Positions 10,614-64,000 of a DNA stretch of 64,000 nt are shown here, in pieces. The translations under genes and the position numbers were made by a program. Each line of letters begins with the position of its first letter. Positions within the stretch are counted from its first letter, which is position 1. Source of the DNA: Parapristionchus giblindavisi. Lineage: Eukaryota; Nematoda; Chromadorea; Rhabditida; Diplogasteridae. Under the pieces are notes generated by a model, which was not told the origin of the DNA, searched no databases, and saw nothing but the letters and a program-made list of their open reading frames with translations. The stretch is from assembly GCA_943737045.1 (NCBI GenBank), contig CALSFV010000266.1:434001-498000 (forward strand), given 5' to 3'.

Positions 10614-12974
10614 ATGGCCCTACTCTCCGAAATCGTGAAATGGCTCAGGAGGTTTCGATCATTGAATAAGGTGGGTAAGGATTGTCCATGATCCATTCTG
10701 ATTCTCATTTACAAGTTCGGGTTATCGTTGAGTTATCGGAGCGGTTCTCCGTTATAATGGAAAAGTGGCGACATTTCTTTCGACATCCACCAACTATGGA
10801 TCAATCGGTATATTATTATCGATTTTTTAAAGGCACTCCACGCTATTGCTATTGCTAAAGGCAGGCTATTTAATTTGAAGCTTTCCGCTCTGACAATGCT
10901 ATCTCGCTTTCTTTTTTTTCTAAAGAGCGTTGACAGAGTAAAATTGTGTGCCTTTAATATCAAAGTTGATCACGAAATTTTCAGACAGAAACTGAAGATG
11001 AAATTCGAGAAGTTGATAAATATCAAGAAGTTGAAAATTTGAAAGAGGAACTGATCTGTCCAGTTTGCCTCGCGGTAAGAGTTATACCAATTTTTTAAAC
11101 AAAAACAATTTCAAATTAAAAAAAAATTTGCTTTCAATCTTGCCCCACTCTCCAGTAAGTAAAGCGAGAGAGTGTGGCAAGAGGTTTCAAGTTCATCAAT
11201 AAACTCTCCTTGGAAAGAAATCTTTTCTTTTCTTTAGTTTATTTCCATCACAACAAATGAACAAGAGAGCAGATATGTAATTGCCATCGATTTTTCTTTC
11301 AAAGGAATTCGATTCCGTCCCGAAAGTGCTTGCGTGCGGTCACACCTTCTGTGTAGGATGTATCATTCAACTGAGAAAGGATTCAAAAGTTAATTTTATT
11401 TACACTATTTATTGACCGTATAAAATACACTTGTTTATTTGGTACGAGAGTAGCCAATCACTCCCACAAGAGACTTTCTTGTTTTGCATGGTTCAGAAAT
11501 TATGCCGATCTCTTTTATATATAATGTAGCGCGCGGCGAAGGTCAGCCGGGTTAGAGAGAGGCAGCGGAGAGACAATCGAGAGGCGGGGCGGGATGTAGA
11601 AGGCTACATCTCGCTCGCCTCTCGATTGTGACTTCCGTTCGTTAGCACCATTTGTCATTTTCTTATGCAAGTACATTTTCACGGCGGTTCAAGGACAGTA
11701 GTTAAGAGCGACTCGCAGTTTTTAAAAATCAGGATAAATTGTTCAACAAATGTCTTACCACGAAAGTTCATTATTATATACGGTAATAGTTAGCGTAAGG
11801 GGAGGGAGCGACGCGACGCGCTCAACGACGCGCTGCGGTCCCTCCCCCCACATGCGTTCATCATCGAGTTCTACGAGTTATGCAGCATGCCGAGATGGCT
11901 TAGTGGTTAGAACTTTTGTCTGGCGATCCGAACCTCGTGGGTTCGAATCCCACCCGGTGCAAAACAACTTTGCCGATTTTTCGTAGTGCGGGAGGCTTCA
12001 AGACAAAGTTAAATGTAGGGATTTCCCTCCAGTGAACCGCCGTGATTTTATACGCATAATATTAAACTTGTTTATTGTTAGTGAATTGGCCCCATCTGTT
12101 TCAAGCTGATTTCTTGTGACTGCTGTGGCCGTATCCATGAACGTTGGCAAACCCTTTGCCGGCTAACGTGCCGTCACAAGCGTAGGAGTAGGATATCTGG
12201 CAAACGCCTCCGCCTAAGGTTGTGACGTCACGTTTGCCGGCAAACGGTTTACCAACGTTCATGGATAAGGCCACGGGAGATTTCTGCGAGAGTGTGTGAT
12301 TCAATGGAAATGTTGTTTAGCTGAAGAGTATTTTACTTGTAAAAATAATTGTAATTGTATAATAAATATTGATAGGTGTTCGTGTGCCCCATGTGTCGGA
12401 GATCCTCTGCAGGATATCGTACGAATTTTATTCTGGAAGGAATCATAAAGTTCGTTTTCATATCATTAGGAATAGATAGAAATGGCCTCGTAATTCTTGT
12501 CAAGGCGTTTCTTTCTTGGTAAGGTTCTGATCAAGATGGATATTTATTAATCAAAACATTTCGGCGATATTCACCTTCGTCAAATGAATACCCAAAAGGA
12601 TAACATGAAGATAATTAAAATTTCCCCGCTCTTACCGCAGTTTCCTAGCCTCTAGACCGACCGGAACGACAAAAAGGGAATGATGATTTATCTAGAATTG
12701 GATTTGGATTTCATATGTAAAAAAAAGGAGAGAAAAGATTTTTTCGTTCAGATCACGCGAAAAATCTCAAGATGAAGTTGTGCTTCAAGATGAAGTTGGG
12801 GATGATGATACGGTAACGATCATGGAGGAATATCGATTGATTAAAGAGGAAAGAGACCTGTGGAAGAATCGTTTCGAAGCGTCAGTGAGAATGAGAAATA
12901 TGGAAATGAATCGTACCCATTTCCTACTGTCAGTCATAGCGAGCAATATTGATCTAACAATATTGCAATATTGA
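10614..12974 (+). CDS. Small C3HC4 RING-finger protein (probable E3 ubiquitin ligase)
   Basis: Five exons with consistent phases: 10614-10670, 10985-11074, 11305-11388, 12376-12449, 12752-12974 (TGA), about 175 residues. After an acidic stretch, exon 2 ends with CPVCL, exon 3 gives CGHTFCVGC and exon 4 gives FVCPMCRR: the Cys/His pairs of a C3HC4 RING that binds two zincs and recruits an E2 enzyme. The C-terminus is charged and probably coiled (EEYRLIKEERDLWKNRFEA), ending in a short hydrophobic tail. ATG 10614 is the first in-frame Met, with no upstream exon seen; the acceptor before exon 3 is an unusual AAAG. The large intron 11389-12375 holds a MITE, a tRNA-like sequence and a palindrome. 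No TTTGATC motifs occur here, unlike both neighbours. Substrate unknown. Confidence 0.8.
11414..11695 (+). mobile_element. ~280-bp MITE with internal hairpin, copy 2
   Basis: Starts GACCGTATAAAATACACTTG and ends CAAGTACATTTTCACGG. The central hairpin of CGAGAGGCGGGGCG-type arms around GATGTAGAAGGCTACATC is as in the copies at 8780-9028 (inverted) and 48125-48396. Located in an intron of the RING gene. Confidence 0.85.
11889..11961 (+). pseudogene. tRNA-like sequence / tRNA pseudogene
   Basis: Has a D-arm-like box A (TGGCTTAGTGGTTAGAAC) and a perfect T arm (GTGGG TTCGAAT CCCAC), followed by CCGGTGC and A. The 5' GCCGAGA does not pair with the 3' CCGGTGC, so no normal acceptor stem forms and the anticodon arm is unclear. 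The downstream ACTTTGCCGATTTTTC resembles the 3' flank of the tRNA genes here. Pseudogene or tRNA-derived repeat. Confidence 0.55.
12125..12274. mobile_element. Palindromic CATGAACG MITE, copy 1
   Basis: GTGGCCGTATCCATGAACGT at the left is mirrored by ACGTTCATGGATAAGGCCAC at the right, with a GTGACGTCAC motif inside. Related copies at 28031-28145 and 59740-59855 share CATGAACxxTGGCAAACC and TGACGTCACATTTG. Confidence 0.8.
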
Positions 12975-14336
12975 TTTTTTTGGATATTCGTATCGATTTT
13001 TTTATTATTGATTGATTGATATGGCTCAGTTAATCCTTTTGAGTAAACATATTCTCGCCTTGAGAAGATACGATAAATAATGTTGCTTATGATCTTTGAA
13101 CTATATTTTTCGTTTACTGATTGTGCGTAGTGATCTTGATACTTATGTACAATTAGACATTGGAGATGTACTTGCTCGCAGTGGACTTTTTCATTGCAAA
13201 AATTTCGTATGTCATTTATTTATTACGTACCTTATCTATATCGAATCGCATCATGGATTCACTATCGTAAGCCCTGCTCGGCTTACGATCATGCGATTAG
13301 TATCTTATCGCCGTATCTTATCTTGAATGATAACTGTTGTTGCCGAGATAAAAAATATCTCAAAAACAGAGATCACTTAAATACGTATTTTGATTATTTA
13401 CTCATCTTGTAAATGTTTTCATCTAATAAAAAGAAAATATTTTTTCACTGCAAAAAATGAAATTTGATGAAATTATGGCAATTATAAAGTCAGTTCACGA
13501 TAATTAAACCATACTGTAGCTTGCTGGTGACATACTGTATTCTCCGAGCCTGAAAATAATCCGAGCAATGTTCGCACTTCGTTGTTCGTGTTTTACTATT
13601 TTTCCATTGGTTGTTTCTTTTATGTCAATGCTAAATTGGTTTCTCCGGTGGCTGGTCCGTCTTGGTAACTATCCGATATCTCTTATCACTTCTTTAGCGT
13701 GCGCGCTTCCATTTTTATCGCTTTAACTTTCCCAGGGAAACCTGAACTGATCCTTTCCGTGAGCGTGGAAAGCTCGATTGCACGCTGCATTTACCGTTCC
13801 TGTATCCATTAACTGCCTCTTTTCTCATTTTCTCGATCACTTTCGGTCGTTTCACCTTCTTTTCCTGCAATTGCTCAATCGTTTATCCCGTTTAATCAGC
13901 AAAATTCCAAGTTCCTTAGCTTGAAGATTAATCTACTTGAAGCAAGAAAGTGAACCTGAGTAGGTTCTGTGCTTTCGCGAACTGTTTTAGAGTGAGCTGT
14001 CCATGTGATCTTTGGTGGTAGTTCCCTGATATGAACTGTTCTCTACTTGAACTCTTTGCTCTATTCCATAGATCACTCATGCCTGGTGGATGTCACAGAC
14101 CATTTGATAGCAGCCCAACAGAGATAGAGACAGAGAAAAAGCGAGAGATGATACGAAGAATGACGAGAGAGTGGGCAATCGTGACAGAGTCGGTCAGACG
14201 ACAAAGGGAAGAGACACTGCACTTTATCTATTGTGTCAGACATTCGGTTAGGTGTATTTCGCCCTGGTCAAAAAGATACTCTGCGAAAGTATTGGTAATT
14301 TAAAGTTTGTTTGCGCTATAACTAAGATATCTGCGC
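12975..14336. other. Intergenic downstream of the RING gene, no gene recognised
   Basis: Contains AATAAA at 13425-13430, a possible poly(A) signal 450 bases after the RING stop. Short open frames at 13096-13326 and 14031-14303 have no domain features or convincing splice context. Confidence 0.4.
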
Positions 14337-14499
14337 CATAGGTCGAATAGCTTAGTTATCAGATTTTAAAATGCGGTCAGATTTTTCGATTTTTATGAAA
14401 CTGTAGCTTAAAATGCGGTCACGTTTTTCGATTTTTTGGGAAATTTAAGCTCAAAATGCGGTCAGACTTGGTACTCTGTAACATACTTTTCGACCTATT
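14337..14499. mobile_element. CATAGGTCG MITE, target duplication ATCTGCGC
   Basis: Left end CATAGGTCGAATAG, right end CTTTTCGACCTATT (last base changed). Flanking 8-mers ATCTGCGC are identical (14329-14336, 14500-14507). Inner units carry AAAATGCGGTCAG followed by TTTTTCGATTTTT. Confidence 0.9.
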
Positions 14500-15364
14500 A
14501 TCTGCGCTATTCCTCCAAAAACCATGTCTCACCGATTCGCCTTTTCGACGGATATCCTTCAAAAGATGGATGTTTTCGATCGGAGGAATAAATTATCGGT
14601 GTTATTATTAATAATAACTGTGAACGTCGGTCTCTTGGGTATTACTCATTCCATGATTACTTATTTACATTTAGCTATTTCAAAGATGTTTTTGCAAACA
14701 ACAAACGAGGAGGAGAGTAGCGTTCTCTGGTCTGCTAATGATCGAGTTTTTTCTCTAATTTTAAGAAGCCTGTCGCCACTCTTCCGTCAAAAGTTGATAA
14801 TATTTGCAATGGCAGACGATTTTTCAAGATTTTTTCGCGGTCTGTCCTGGATACACTTCTACCGTTATCTCTGCCCACATGAAATCACCAGTTTTTTCTT
14901 ATCTTTCTTATCTGGTTCCAGCTTAACAAGGTCACTTAACAGGGCATCCCTGTATTCTTAAGTGTCCATGGGCAACCCCGCAAGCTGATTTGCAGCCACT
15001 CTTGGATGAATCTTGCTCACATATACTTTTGGTGCTTCTTAGTTATTTTAGCAGGCGAAGTTTGTTAGCTCGTAAGCAATCCTAGACCTGGTCATGTCAA
15101 ATGCCTATTATCGATGAACGATATGTTTGATATGTAGTAGATGGTCCTGGGAAAACCCTCTTATCGGTACTATCGATGGGCGGAGTCTGATAAACGGGGG
15201 ACACCTCTCATTCTCTCTTCACTCTCGTCTTGTCTAGCAGTTAGTGTCCAATCTTTGATCCCTTATTTTTGAATTCATGTTCTAGATATTCAGTGTTTGG
15301 GCTCCAAGGATTATGAGTGGACCCTATCTCTAGTTGAGCATCCATGTCTTTTGAGTTTAAGAGT
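14500..15364. other. Intergenic, no gene recognised
   Basis: Includes a 145-codon open frame (14524-14961) starting MSHRFAFSTDILQKMD. It has no recognisable domain, no intron structure and no sign of a promoter; I treat it as chance or decayed mobile-element sequence. Confidence 0.35.
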
Positions 15365-15475
15365 CATAGGTCGAAAAGTTCGTTACAAACTACGAAGCCT
15401 GACCGCATTTTGAGCCGAAAAATCGAGGAACCTGACCGCATTTTGAAAATGTGTAACGATGCTATTCAACCTATG
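15365..15475. mobile_element. CATAGGTCG MITE, target duplication TTAAGAGT
   Basis: A 111-bp copy with ends CATAGGTCGAAAAG / CTATTCAACCTATG. Exact 8-bp duplication TTAAGAGT at 15357-15364 and 15476-15483. It has fewer inner units than the longer copies. Confidence 0.9.
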
Positions 15476-16486
15476 TTAAGAGTACGTTGAATGTTGCCTA
15501 CTCTGCACGTGCTTCTAGCTCGAAGGTTATCTTACTATGTAGTAGATAAGTTTGTAAGCCGATCTTATTAAAGCAGTAATTTAAGCTCTGTTTGTGCGAA
15601 AACTATCGCAAACATCGAGAAAGATTTTGGTCGCTGTTTTTGTGGTGTCTCTAGAGCGAGCAGCACTCTTCCTTCCTCTTCTTTTTTTCTATGGCTATTC
15701 TCTATTTCTTTCTCTTTCTCTAACCCCATCTCCATCCCTTCTCTCCTGCTCCATCTCTCCTCACACACACACTCACAGACTATACGTTATTTACGCGTGT
15801 TTTTCTTCTTCTTGCCTTGATCTTCGTCCATTTCGCTGTTTTCTCGCGACGTTCTCTCTGTTATTTACTCTTCTGTGCAACCATGAATCAATAAGAACAC
15901 CGGAGGTTGCAACGTCAGCTTTAAAATAACCCCGCAGTTGTGGCAGTTTTTTCACGTGCCTAGCGTCTCACGGGCTTTTCTCGCAAACAGTTTTCATTCA
16001 AGACTTTTGTATAGAAGATTGTTCGACAAGCGCGTGGTCATTTTGTCAATTTGATTTCGTATGTGCTCAAAAACTATCTAATACAGACGACATTTATTTT
16101 TCGACGCCATAATGGAAAGATACATGTCGAAACGGAACAGATATTAATAATTCCATTGAATTAATGATTGTATGGCACTCTCTGAAGAGGTTTGAGAGTT
16201 AGTGAATGGGTGGACGGGGATAATGATGAGTAAAGAGCGTGCAACAAGTGGAGAGTGTTTTCCCTGCATTTGGCTACTTTTCCTCGTCGCCTGTGACAGC
16301 CAATACTGTCAACAGACCCATTCTCTTTGTATAATACTCTGTGATTTATGAAATATACGGCCCTTGCCAGATGTGCACTATTTCAGAACATCGGAAAGTC
16401 CAAAAGGGGGGCGAAAATAAGATAAACATGAAGGAAAGGGCCTTTTATTCTAGACTTTTATACTATACCATCTTCACCGTCCCCAT
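15476..16486. other. Intergenic, no gene recognised
   Basis: Pyrimidine-rich low-complexity DNA (15660-15780) and AT-rich sequence; no supported gene or RNA. Confidence 0.4.
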
Positions 16487-16678
16487 CATACATTTTCGGT
16501 ACCCTCGCGGTCTATTTTTATATAGTGGGTCAATTCTCGAAATAGAGTGGGTTGATTTACAAAATTCGTTATTTTCGCATAAAAATCGTCATTTTTAGAT
16601 TCATTTTTTATCAAGTGTCCTAAAATGGGCCTTATATAGTGGGTAAATCCTCGCACTGCGAGGGTATGGCAATGTATG
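16487..16678. mobile_element. CATACATT MITE, 192 bp, target duplication GTCCCCAT
   Basis: Starts CATACATTTTCGGTACCCTC and ends CGAGGGTATGGCAATGTATG. The flanking 8-mers GTCCCCAT match exactly (16479-16486, 16679-16686), the hAT footprint. The interior repeats TATATAGTGGGT and a run like TTATTTTCGC. Close relative at 43795-43987. Confidence 0.9.
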
Positions 16679-17256
16679 GTCCCCATTTTCCCATTGTCCA
16701 TCCCCCTTTTTTATTTTCTTCATTTAAATCGTTTTTTACTTGCAGAAACATCGTTACGATATCTGATATATAAATAAATAATTGAACTATGCTTTTGGAC
16801 TGTTCTGAAGAATTGGCCATACGTGGATTCTGGATACGTTTATAGCTGATGTTATCTTTTGTTTATCTTATCTTACCAACAAACATTGTGAACAATGTAT
16901 CTGTTCCCTTATCAATTCCCCACCACTCCAATCCCTCTACTCACTCATCTCCTTCGACCCTACTAAAATACACTTGCACTTTTCGCACTCTGCTAGACTA
17001 CCCACTCTCTCACTCTAGCCACACTCTCGTCCTCTCTAACCGTCTGTCCACTCTCTCATTCCATCGTTGTCTCTGACCATGTCTGCCATCCCATACCCTA
17101 CTACTACCTCCCCTTGTGATCTTCTCTCGTGTGATATTCTAGACTTTTTAGAGCTCACGGGAAAGTCCCCATGCTTCTCGAGCGTACTCTTGCGTGGCGT
17201 GTGATCCCGTGATCTTTTTAGCTTGATCTTTGATCTTTGATCTTTGGACCTTGCAG
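16679..17256. other. Region upstream of CAD
   Basis: No upstream coding exon was recognised. Three GATCTTTGATC units at 17223-17245 precede a splice acceptor (TTGCAG, 17251-17256) only 7 bases before the CAD ATG, so either a 5' UTR intron or a spliced-leader acceptor is likely. Confidence 0.45.
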
Positions 17257-17263
17257 GTGGTTG

Positions 17264-60765
<43,502 letters not shown>

Positions 60766-61480
60766 GCTACCGTATGCCTTGTGTGACCTACCGTACACTA
60801 TATGACCTACCGTACTCCATCTGACCTACCGCAATGATGTATTTGTCCCTTGTCCATTATCATATTGATTATATTGGTTGTATTCTTCTGATTATTGATT
60901 TGTGCTTTGACCCCCACCCCCTCAGTTTGTTCTATCTATCTATACCGTATTCTGGCTTGAACAGCGTTAATGTTCATTCTGCGTTTTCTTAATCAATATC
61001 TTCATAATTGCCTGCATGTTTTATCATTGAAATGTAAAAAATTCAGTTTCCCCCCTTTTTGTTTCTTTCTTGATAATTTTATTCACTTTGTTTCTTTATT
61101 GCCTATGGTAATCTGTTGCTATCGTATTCTGTTGAACTACAGTAGTCCTTATCTTGTTATCGATTGATTATTGATTTATCGATTTTTCTTCACTTTGATA
61201 TATATCCTGTGAACAATCGTGTTGTTCCTTCTTTTTTGTCTATGCTGGTAGCTTGTTAGCTTTGTCCCATTTGCCCCTTTTATGACCTGTCTTTGCATCC
61301 TCTGCCTTTGATTGCTTGGTTGTGTGAGAAAATGCTACGTTTTGTTGCGATAAACGTGGTAGAAAGCGCATTTCATCGATCGATTTTACACAGTAAATGT
61401 GTTATACAGTAATATGTGTGTAACCTCAGACTTCTCAGCATTTATACTAAACCCGGTAATTCGGTGTTCTTGGTATCTTA
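60766..61480 (+). other. CAD 3' UTR / downstream flank
   Basis: Follows the TAA. T-rich sequence; no canonical AATAAA was found. About 60834-61430 is repeated, diverged, at 62385-63000. Confidence 0.5.
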
Positions 61481-61917
61481 CTAGGGAATGGTTTCTTTGA
61501 TGGTTGAAATTACGGTTAGTGACCTACATAGCGATAATCAGCATGGTCGACTTAGTAAGAATCAACTTTCAAAAGCTGCAGTTGATCGATTTTTTGAACG
61601 AAACCCGTCGCATATCCGCCGCACGAAAGAAGATTTTTTAGACTTGATTTCCATTGAAACAACAATTTTTTGCTGGAATTACCATGCAGACTTAAAATGC
61701 TGTCGGGGGAATCGAACTCGTGTTCAAAAAATGAAAAAAAAAACAAAAAAATGCAACTTTTTGGCTGTCTTTCGTGCGGCGGATATGCGACGGGTTTGGT
61801 TTAAAAAATCGATCAACTGCAGCTTTTGACAGTTGATTCTTACTAAGTCGACCATGCTGATTATCGCTATGTAGGTCACTAACCGTAATTTCAACCATCA
61901 CAAAAACCATTCCCTAG
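61481..61917. mobile_element. 437-bp inverted-repeat element with TTA duplication
   Basis: Starts CTAGGGAATGGTTTC and ends AAACCATTCCCTAG, with arms of about 155 bp. TTA on both sides is compatible with PIF/Harbinger-type 3-bp duplication. Short open frames in the arms (for example 61488-61829) are by-products of the repeat. Confidence 0.8.
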
Positions 61918-62345
61918 TTAGTTATTGGTTGAAATGCTTGTGATTTCAATTGCTCCTTTTCAAACCGACATACACTTTCGTTCTTTTTTAATATAATAAA
62001 TAAATTAGGTGGATCACGTAGCCACAGTAGCAAATGTGACGACTGTAGGAAGGGAGTAATGTGTAGATACTGTAGTGATCGCATTCTGTGCCCCTCGCAC
62101 AGTATGGGCTAAGAGTTGACGGGCAGACTGTTCTCGACTTGACACACGAAACGACGACATTCTGGAACAAGACGTTCCGTATTGGGTTATCACTGAATTA
62201 TTGTGCCACAATCTTTCTTTATAATTTATGACCTCACAAGGAGTATATTAATGCAACCTATCCACCGTGCCACTATAACCTTCTTGTAACACTAAATCAA
62301 CATGCGAACAAATGGGTGATCTAGCAAAAATAGGGAAAAGATTTC

Positions 62346-62384
62346 TGCGTTGGGGGGAGGGAAAATCGAACCCCCGTCGAATGC
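62346..62384 (-). pseudogene. Truncated tRNA-Gly pseudogene at a rearrangement junction
   Basis: Reverse strand: 3' half of a tRNA-Gly(TCC) (T arm GGGTTCGATTTTCCC-like, start of the anticodon stem GCATTCGACGG). It is cut in the anticodon stem and joined directly to the duplicated CAD 3' flank. Confidence 0.8.
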
Positions 62385-63000
62385 TAATGTATTTGTCCCT
62401 CGTCCATTATCATATTGATTATATTGATTGTATTCTTCTGATTATTGATTTGTGACTTGACCCCCCCTTCAGTTTATTCAATCTATCTTTACCGTATTCT
62501 GGCTTGGATAGCGTTAGTGTTCATTCTGCTGTTTCCTAATCAATAATTGATCAAACAAATCAATATTTTCCTAATTGCCTGTAAGTTTTATCATTGAAAT
62601 GTAAAAAAAATCAGTTTCCCCCTTTTTTGTTTATTTTTTGATAATTTTATTCACTTTGTTTCCTTATTACCTATGGTAATATGTTGCTATCGTATTCTGT
62701 TGAACTACAGTAGTCCTTTTCTTGTTATCGATTGATTATCAATTATTGATTTATATCGATTTTTCTTCACTTTGATATATATCCTGTGAACAGTCGTGTT
62801 GTTCCTTCCTTTTGTCTATGCTGGTAGCTTGTTAGCTTTGTACCCGTCCCTTTTATTATCTGTCTTTTTAGCCCTCCCTGCCTTTGATTGATTTGGTTGT
62901 CTGAGAAAATGCTACGTTTTGTTGCGATAAACGTGGTGGAAAGCGCATTTCATCGATCGATTTTACACAGTACATTACAGTAATACATATGTGCAACGAA
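62385..63000 (+). repeat. Second copy of the CAD 3' flank
   Basis: Collinear with 60834-61430: AATGTATTTGTCCCTCGTCC, CCGTATTCTGGCTTGGATAG and GTGGAAAGCGCATTTCATCG recur in order with scattered substitutions and small indels. Confidence 0.9.
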
Positions 63001-63440
63001 TTATCGGTCAGACGCGTTTCGGGTATTCAACCCATCATATGTAAGTGACATAATTACCTACAAATAACGGCACTACTCTAGAACACTGGACCAGTCCAAT
63101 AGTATAGCATAAAAGTGTAGAATAGTCTAGAATAAATGACTATTCTTCGTGTTTATTTCATTTTTATCATCCTTTTCTACTGGCCCGGTGTTCTGGTCCG
63201 GTGTTCTAGAGTAGTGACAACAAACCTTGGGGAAATACAGGAGTGAAACATGACCAACAGAGGACACATGACCAACAGAGGTAAATGACAAACGGCTGCA
63301 ATCGATGAGAATTGAGTGAAAAGAATGAGAGTGATTATATCAGACCAGAATTAAAGCAGCATCTCCACCGCACCACTATAACCATTTTGTAACACCTTGC
63401 GAACAACAGAGCTATCTAGAAAAAATCTGCAAAAAATTAC
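63001..63440. other. Intergenic, partly tRNA-Gly 3' flank
   Basis: About 63360-63440 matches, inverted, the flank downstream of the tRNA-Gly at 45207-45278. A small inverted repeat (ACTCTAGAACACTGGACCAG against CTGGTCCGGTGTTCTAGAGT) lies at 63073-63215. Nothing else was seen. Confidence 0.5.
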
Positions 63441-63512
63441 TGCGTTCGGGGGGAATCGAACCCCCGTCGAATGCTTGGAAGGCATCCATGCTGACCATTA
63501 CACCACGAACGC
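63441..63512 (-). tRNA. tRNA-Gly(TCC)
   Basis: Identical fold and anticodon to 45207-45278, on the reverse strand. Both 5' and 3' flanks (for example AAGTGTGCTGGGAAGAGAG at 63544-63562) match the first copy, so the locus was duplicated with its surroundings. Confidence 0.95.
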
Positions 63513-63686
63513 GGATGTAAGGAAGAGACAGCGAGGGGTAAGCAAGTGTGCTGGGAAGAGAGATAAGACAGACAGGCGAGAGGGATCGAGGAAGCGATCT
63601 TTCTTATTCGGATCTTTGATCTTTGGTCTTTCGTCTTTGATCTTTGATCTTTGATCTCTGTAAGAATACCTTTCTATATTCCACAG

Positions 63687-63765
63687 GGATCGTACGTGCT
63701 CACGGCTGAGCTACTTGATGCTGCTGGAACACCCGAAGATGGAGATGAGCCCAGCAGAATCCTTC
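63687..63765 (+). pseudogene. CAD: Isolated duplicate of CAD exon 72
   Basis: 79 bp flanked by the same acceptor (CCACAG) and donor (CGTGAGT) as exon 72 (60060-60138). Only three differences, all third positions with the same amino acid (Leu, Ala, Ala). The exon 71 equivalent is absent upstream, where tRNA-Gly lies instead. Exons 73-74 might follow beyond the window. Either a fragment of a recent partial duplication or part of a second gene copy. Confidence 0.85.
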
Positions 63766-63955
63766 GTGAGTTGATCTTTGATCTTTGTAGTCTGAACTTC
63801 GATCAGTGGTCTTTGTAGTCTGAACTTTGTTCTCTGGCTTTTTTATTCTGAACTTTGATCTTTGGCTTTGTAGGCTGAACTTTGTTCTCTGGTCTTTGTA
63901 GCCTGAACTTTGATATCTGGTGTTTGTAGTCCGAACTTTGATCTCTGGTCTTTGT

Positions 63956-64000
63956 ACAGTGCCCGACATAATGATAGGACACCCCTAAAATTTTGAGATT
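63956..64000. mobile_element. Tc1/mariner-like terminus at the window edge
   Basis: TACAGTGCCCGACATAATG followed by GGACACCCC matches, inverted, the terminus at 4575-4621. The element continues past the window. Confidence 0.6.

Noticed and set aside
14524..14961. 145-codon open frame as a gene
   Set aside because: No domain, no splice structure, no recognisable homology and no neighbouring exons; in this intron-dense genome a single long unspliced exon is unlikely.
17036..17200. Reverse-strand SSKKSRIS frame as a LINE ORF1 fragment
   Set aside because: Shares only a short KKSRIS-like string with the sequence 5' of the LINE (53521-53706); too short to support a call.
61488..61910. Paired open frames sharing VEITVSDLHSDNQHG as a conserved protein family
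   Set aside because: The two frames are opposite arms of one inverted repeat, so the matching peptides come from the DNA symmetry.

Overview
The window looks like nuclear DNA of a nematode. Coding is spread over very short exons (mean about 91 bp in the one complete large gene) with canonical GT..AG introns and no bacterial gene organisation. tRNA genes are single and dispersed, a non-LTR retrotransposon has an (AATA)n tail, and intron space is packed with small inverted-repeat transposons. A diplogastrid/rhabditid nematode (Pristionchus-like) fits this exon density and compactness. That placement is inference, not a database match.

Layout. (1) 318-7392, + strand: 3' part of an ankyrin-repeat gene whose last two exons encode a SAM domain; its 5' end lies left of the window. 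(2) 7393-10613: intergenic, with a TTAA-ended element carrying a tRNA-like core, a foldback element, a LINE remnant and a tRNA-Ala(AGC). (3) 10614-12974, + strand: a small five-exon C3HC4 RING-finger gene. (4) 12975-17263: gene-poor, mobile-element remnants only. (5) 17264-60765, + strand: a complete CAD gene (GATase, CPSase II, dihydroorotase, aspartate transcarbamylase). I resolved 74 coding exons with consistent phases, giving 6729 coding bases and 2242 residues; all four enzymatic parts keep their catalytic motifs. (6) 60766-64000: CAD 3' flank, then a rearranged duplication holding a second copy of the 3' flank, an intact and a truncated tRNA-Gly(TCC), and an isolated copy of CAD exon 72 that differs only at synonymous sites.

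CAD catalyses the first three steps of de novo pyrimidine synthesis. The RING protein (a probable ubiquitin ligase) and the ankyrin-SAM protein show no functional link to it; these are ordinary neighbours, not an operon.

The unusual material is in the introns and mobile elements. Several inverted-repeat families have exact 8-bp target duplications (hAT-type) and are nested in one another. Introns are built from a few recurring motifs (TTTGATC, ACGGTAG, TTGA, GATACTCAGTC). In two introns the 3' end of the preceding exon plus its 5' splice site has been tandemly copied. A 4.4-kb intron insertion holds a nearly intact LINE whose reading frame is broken by one TAG.
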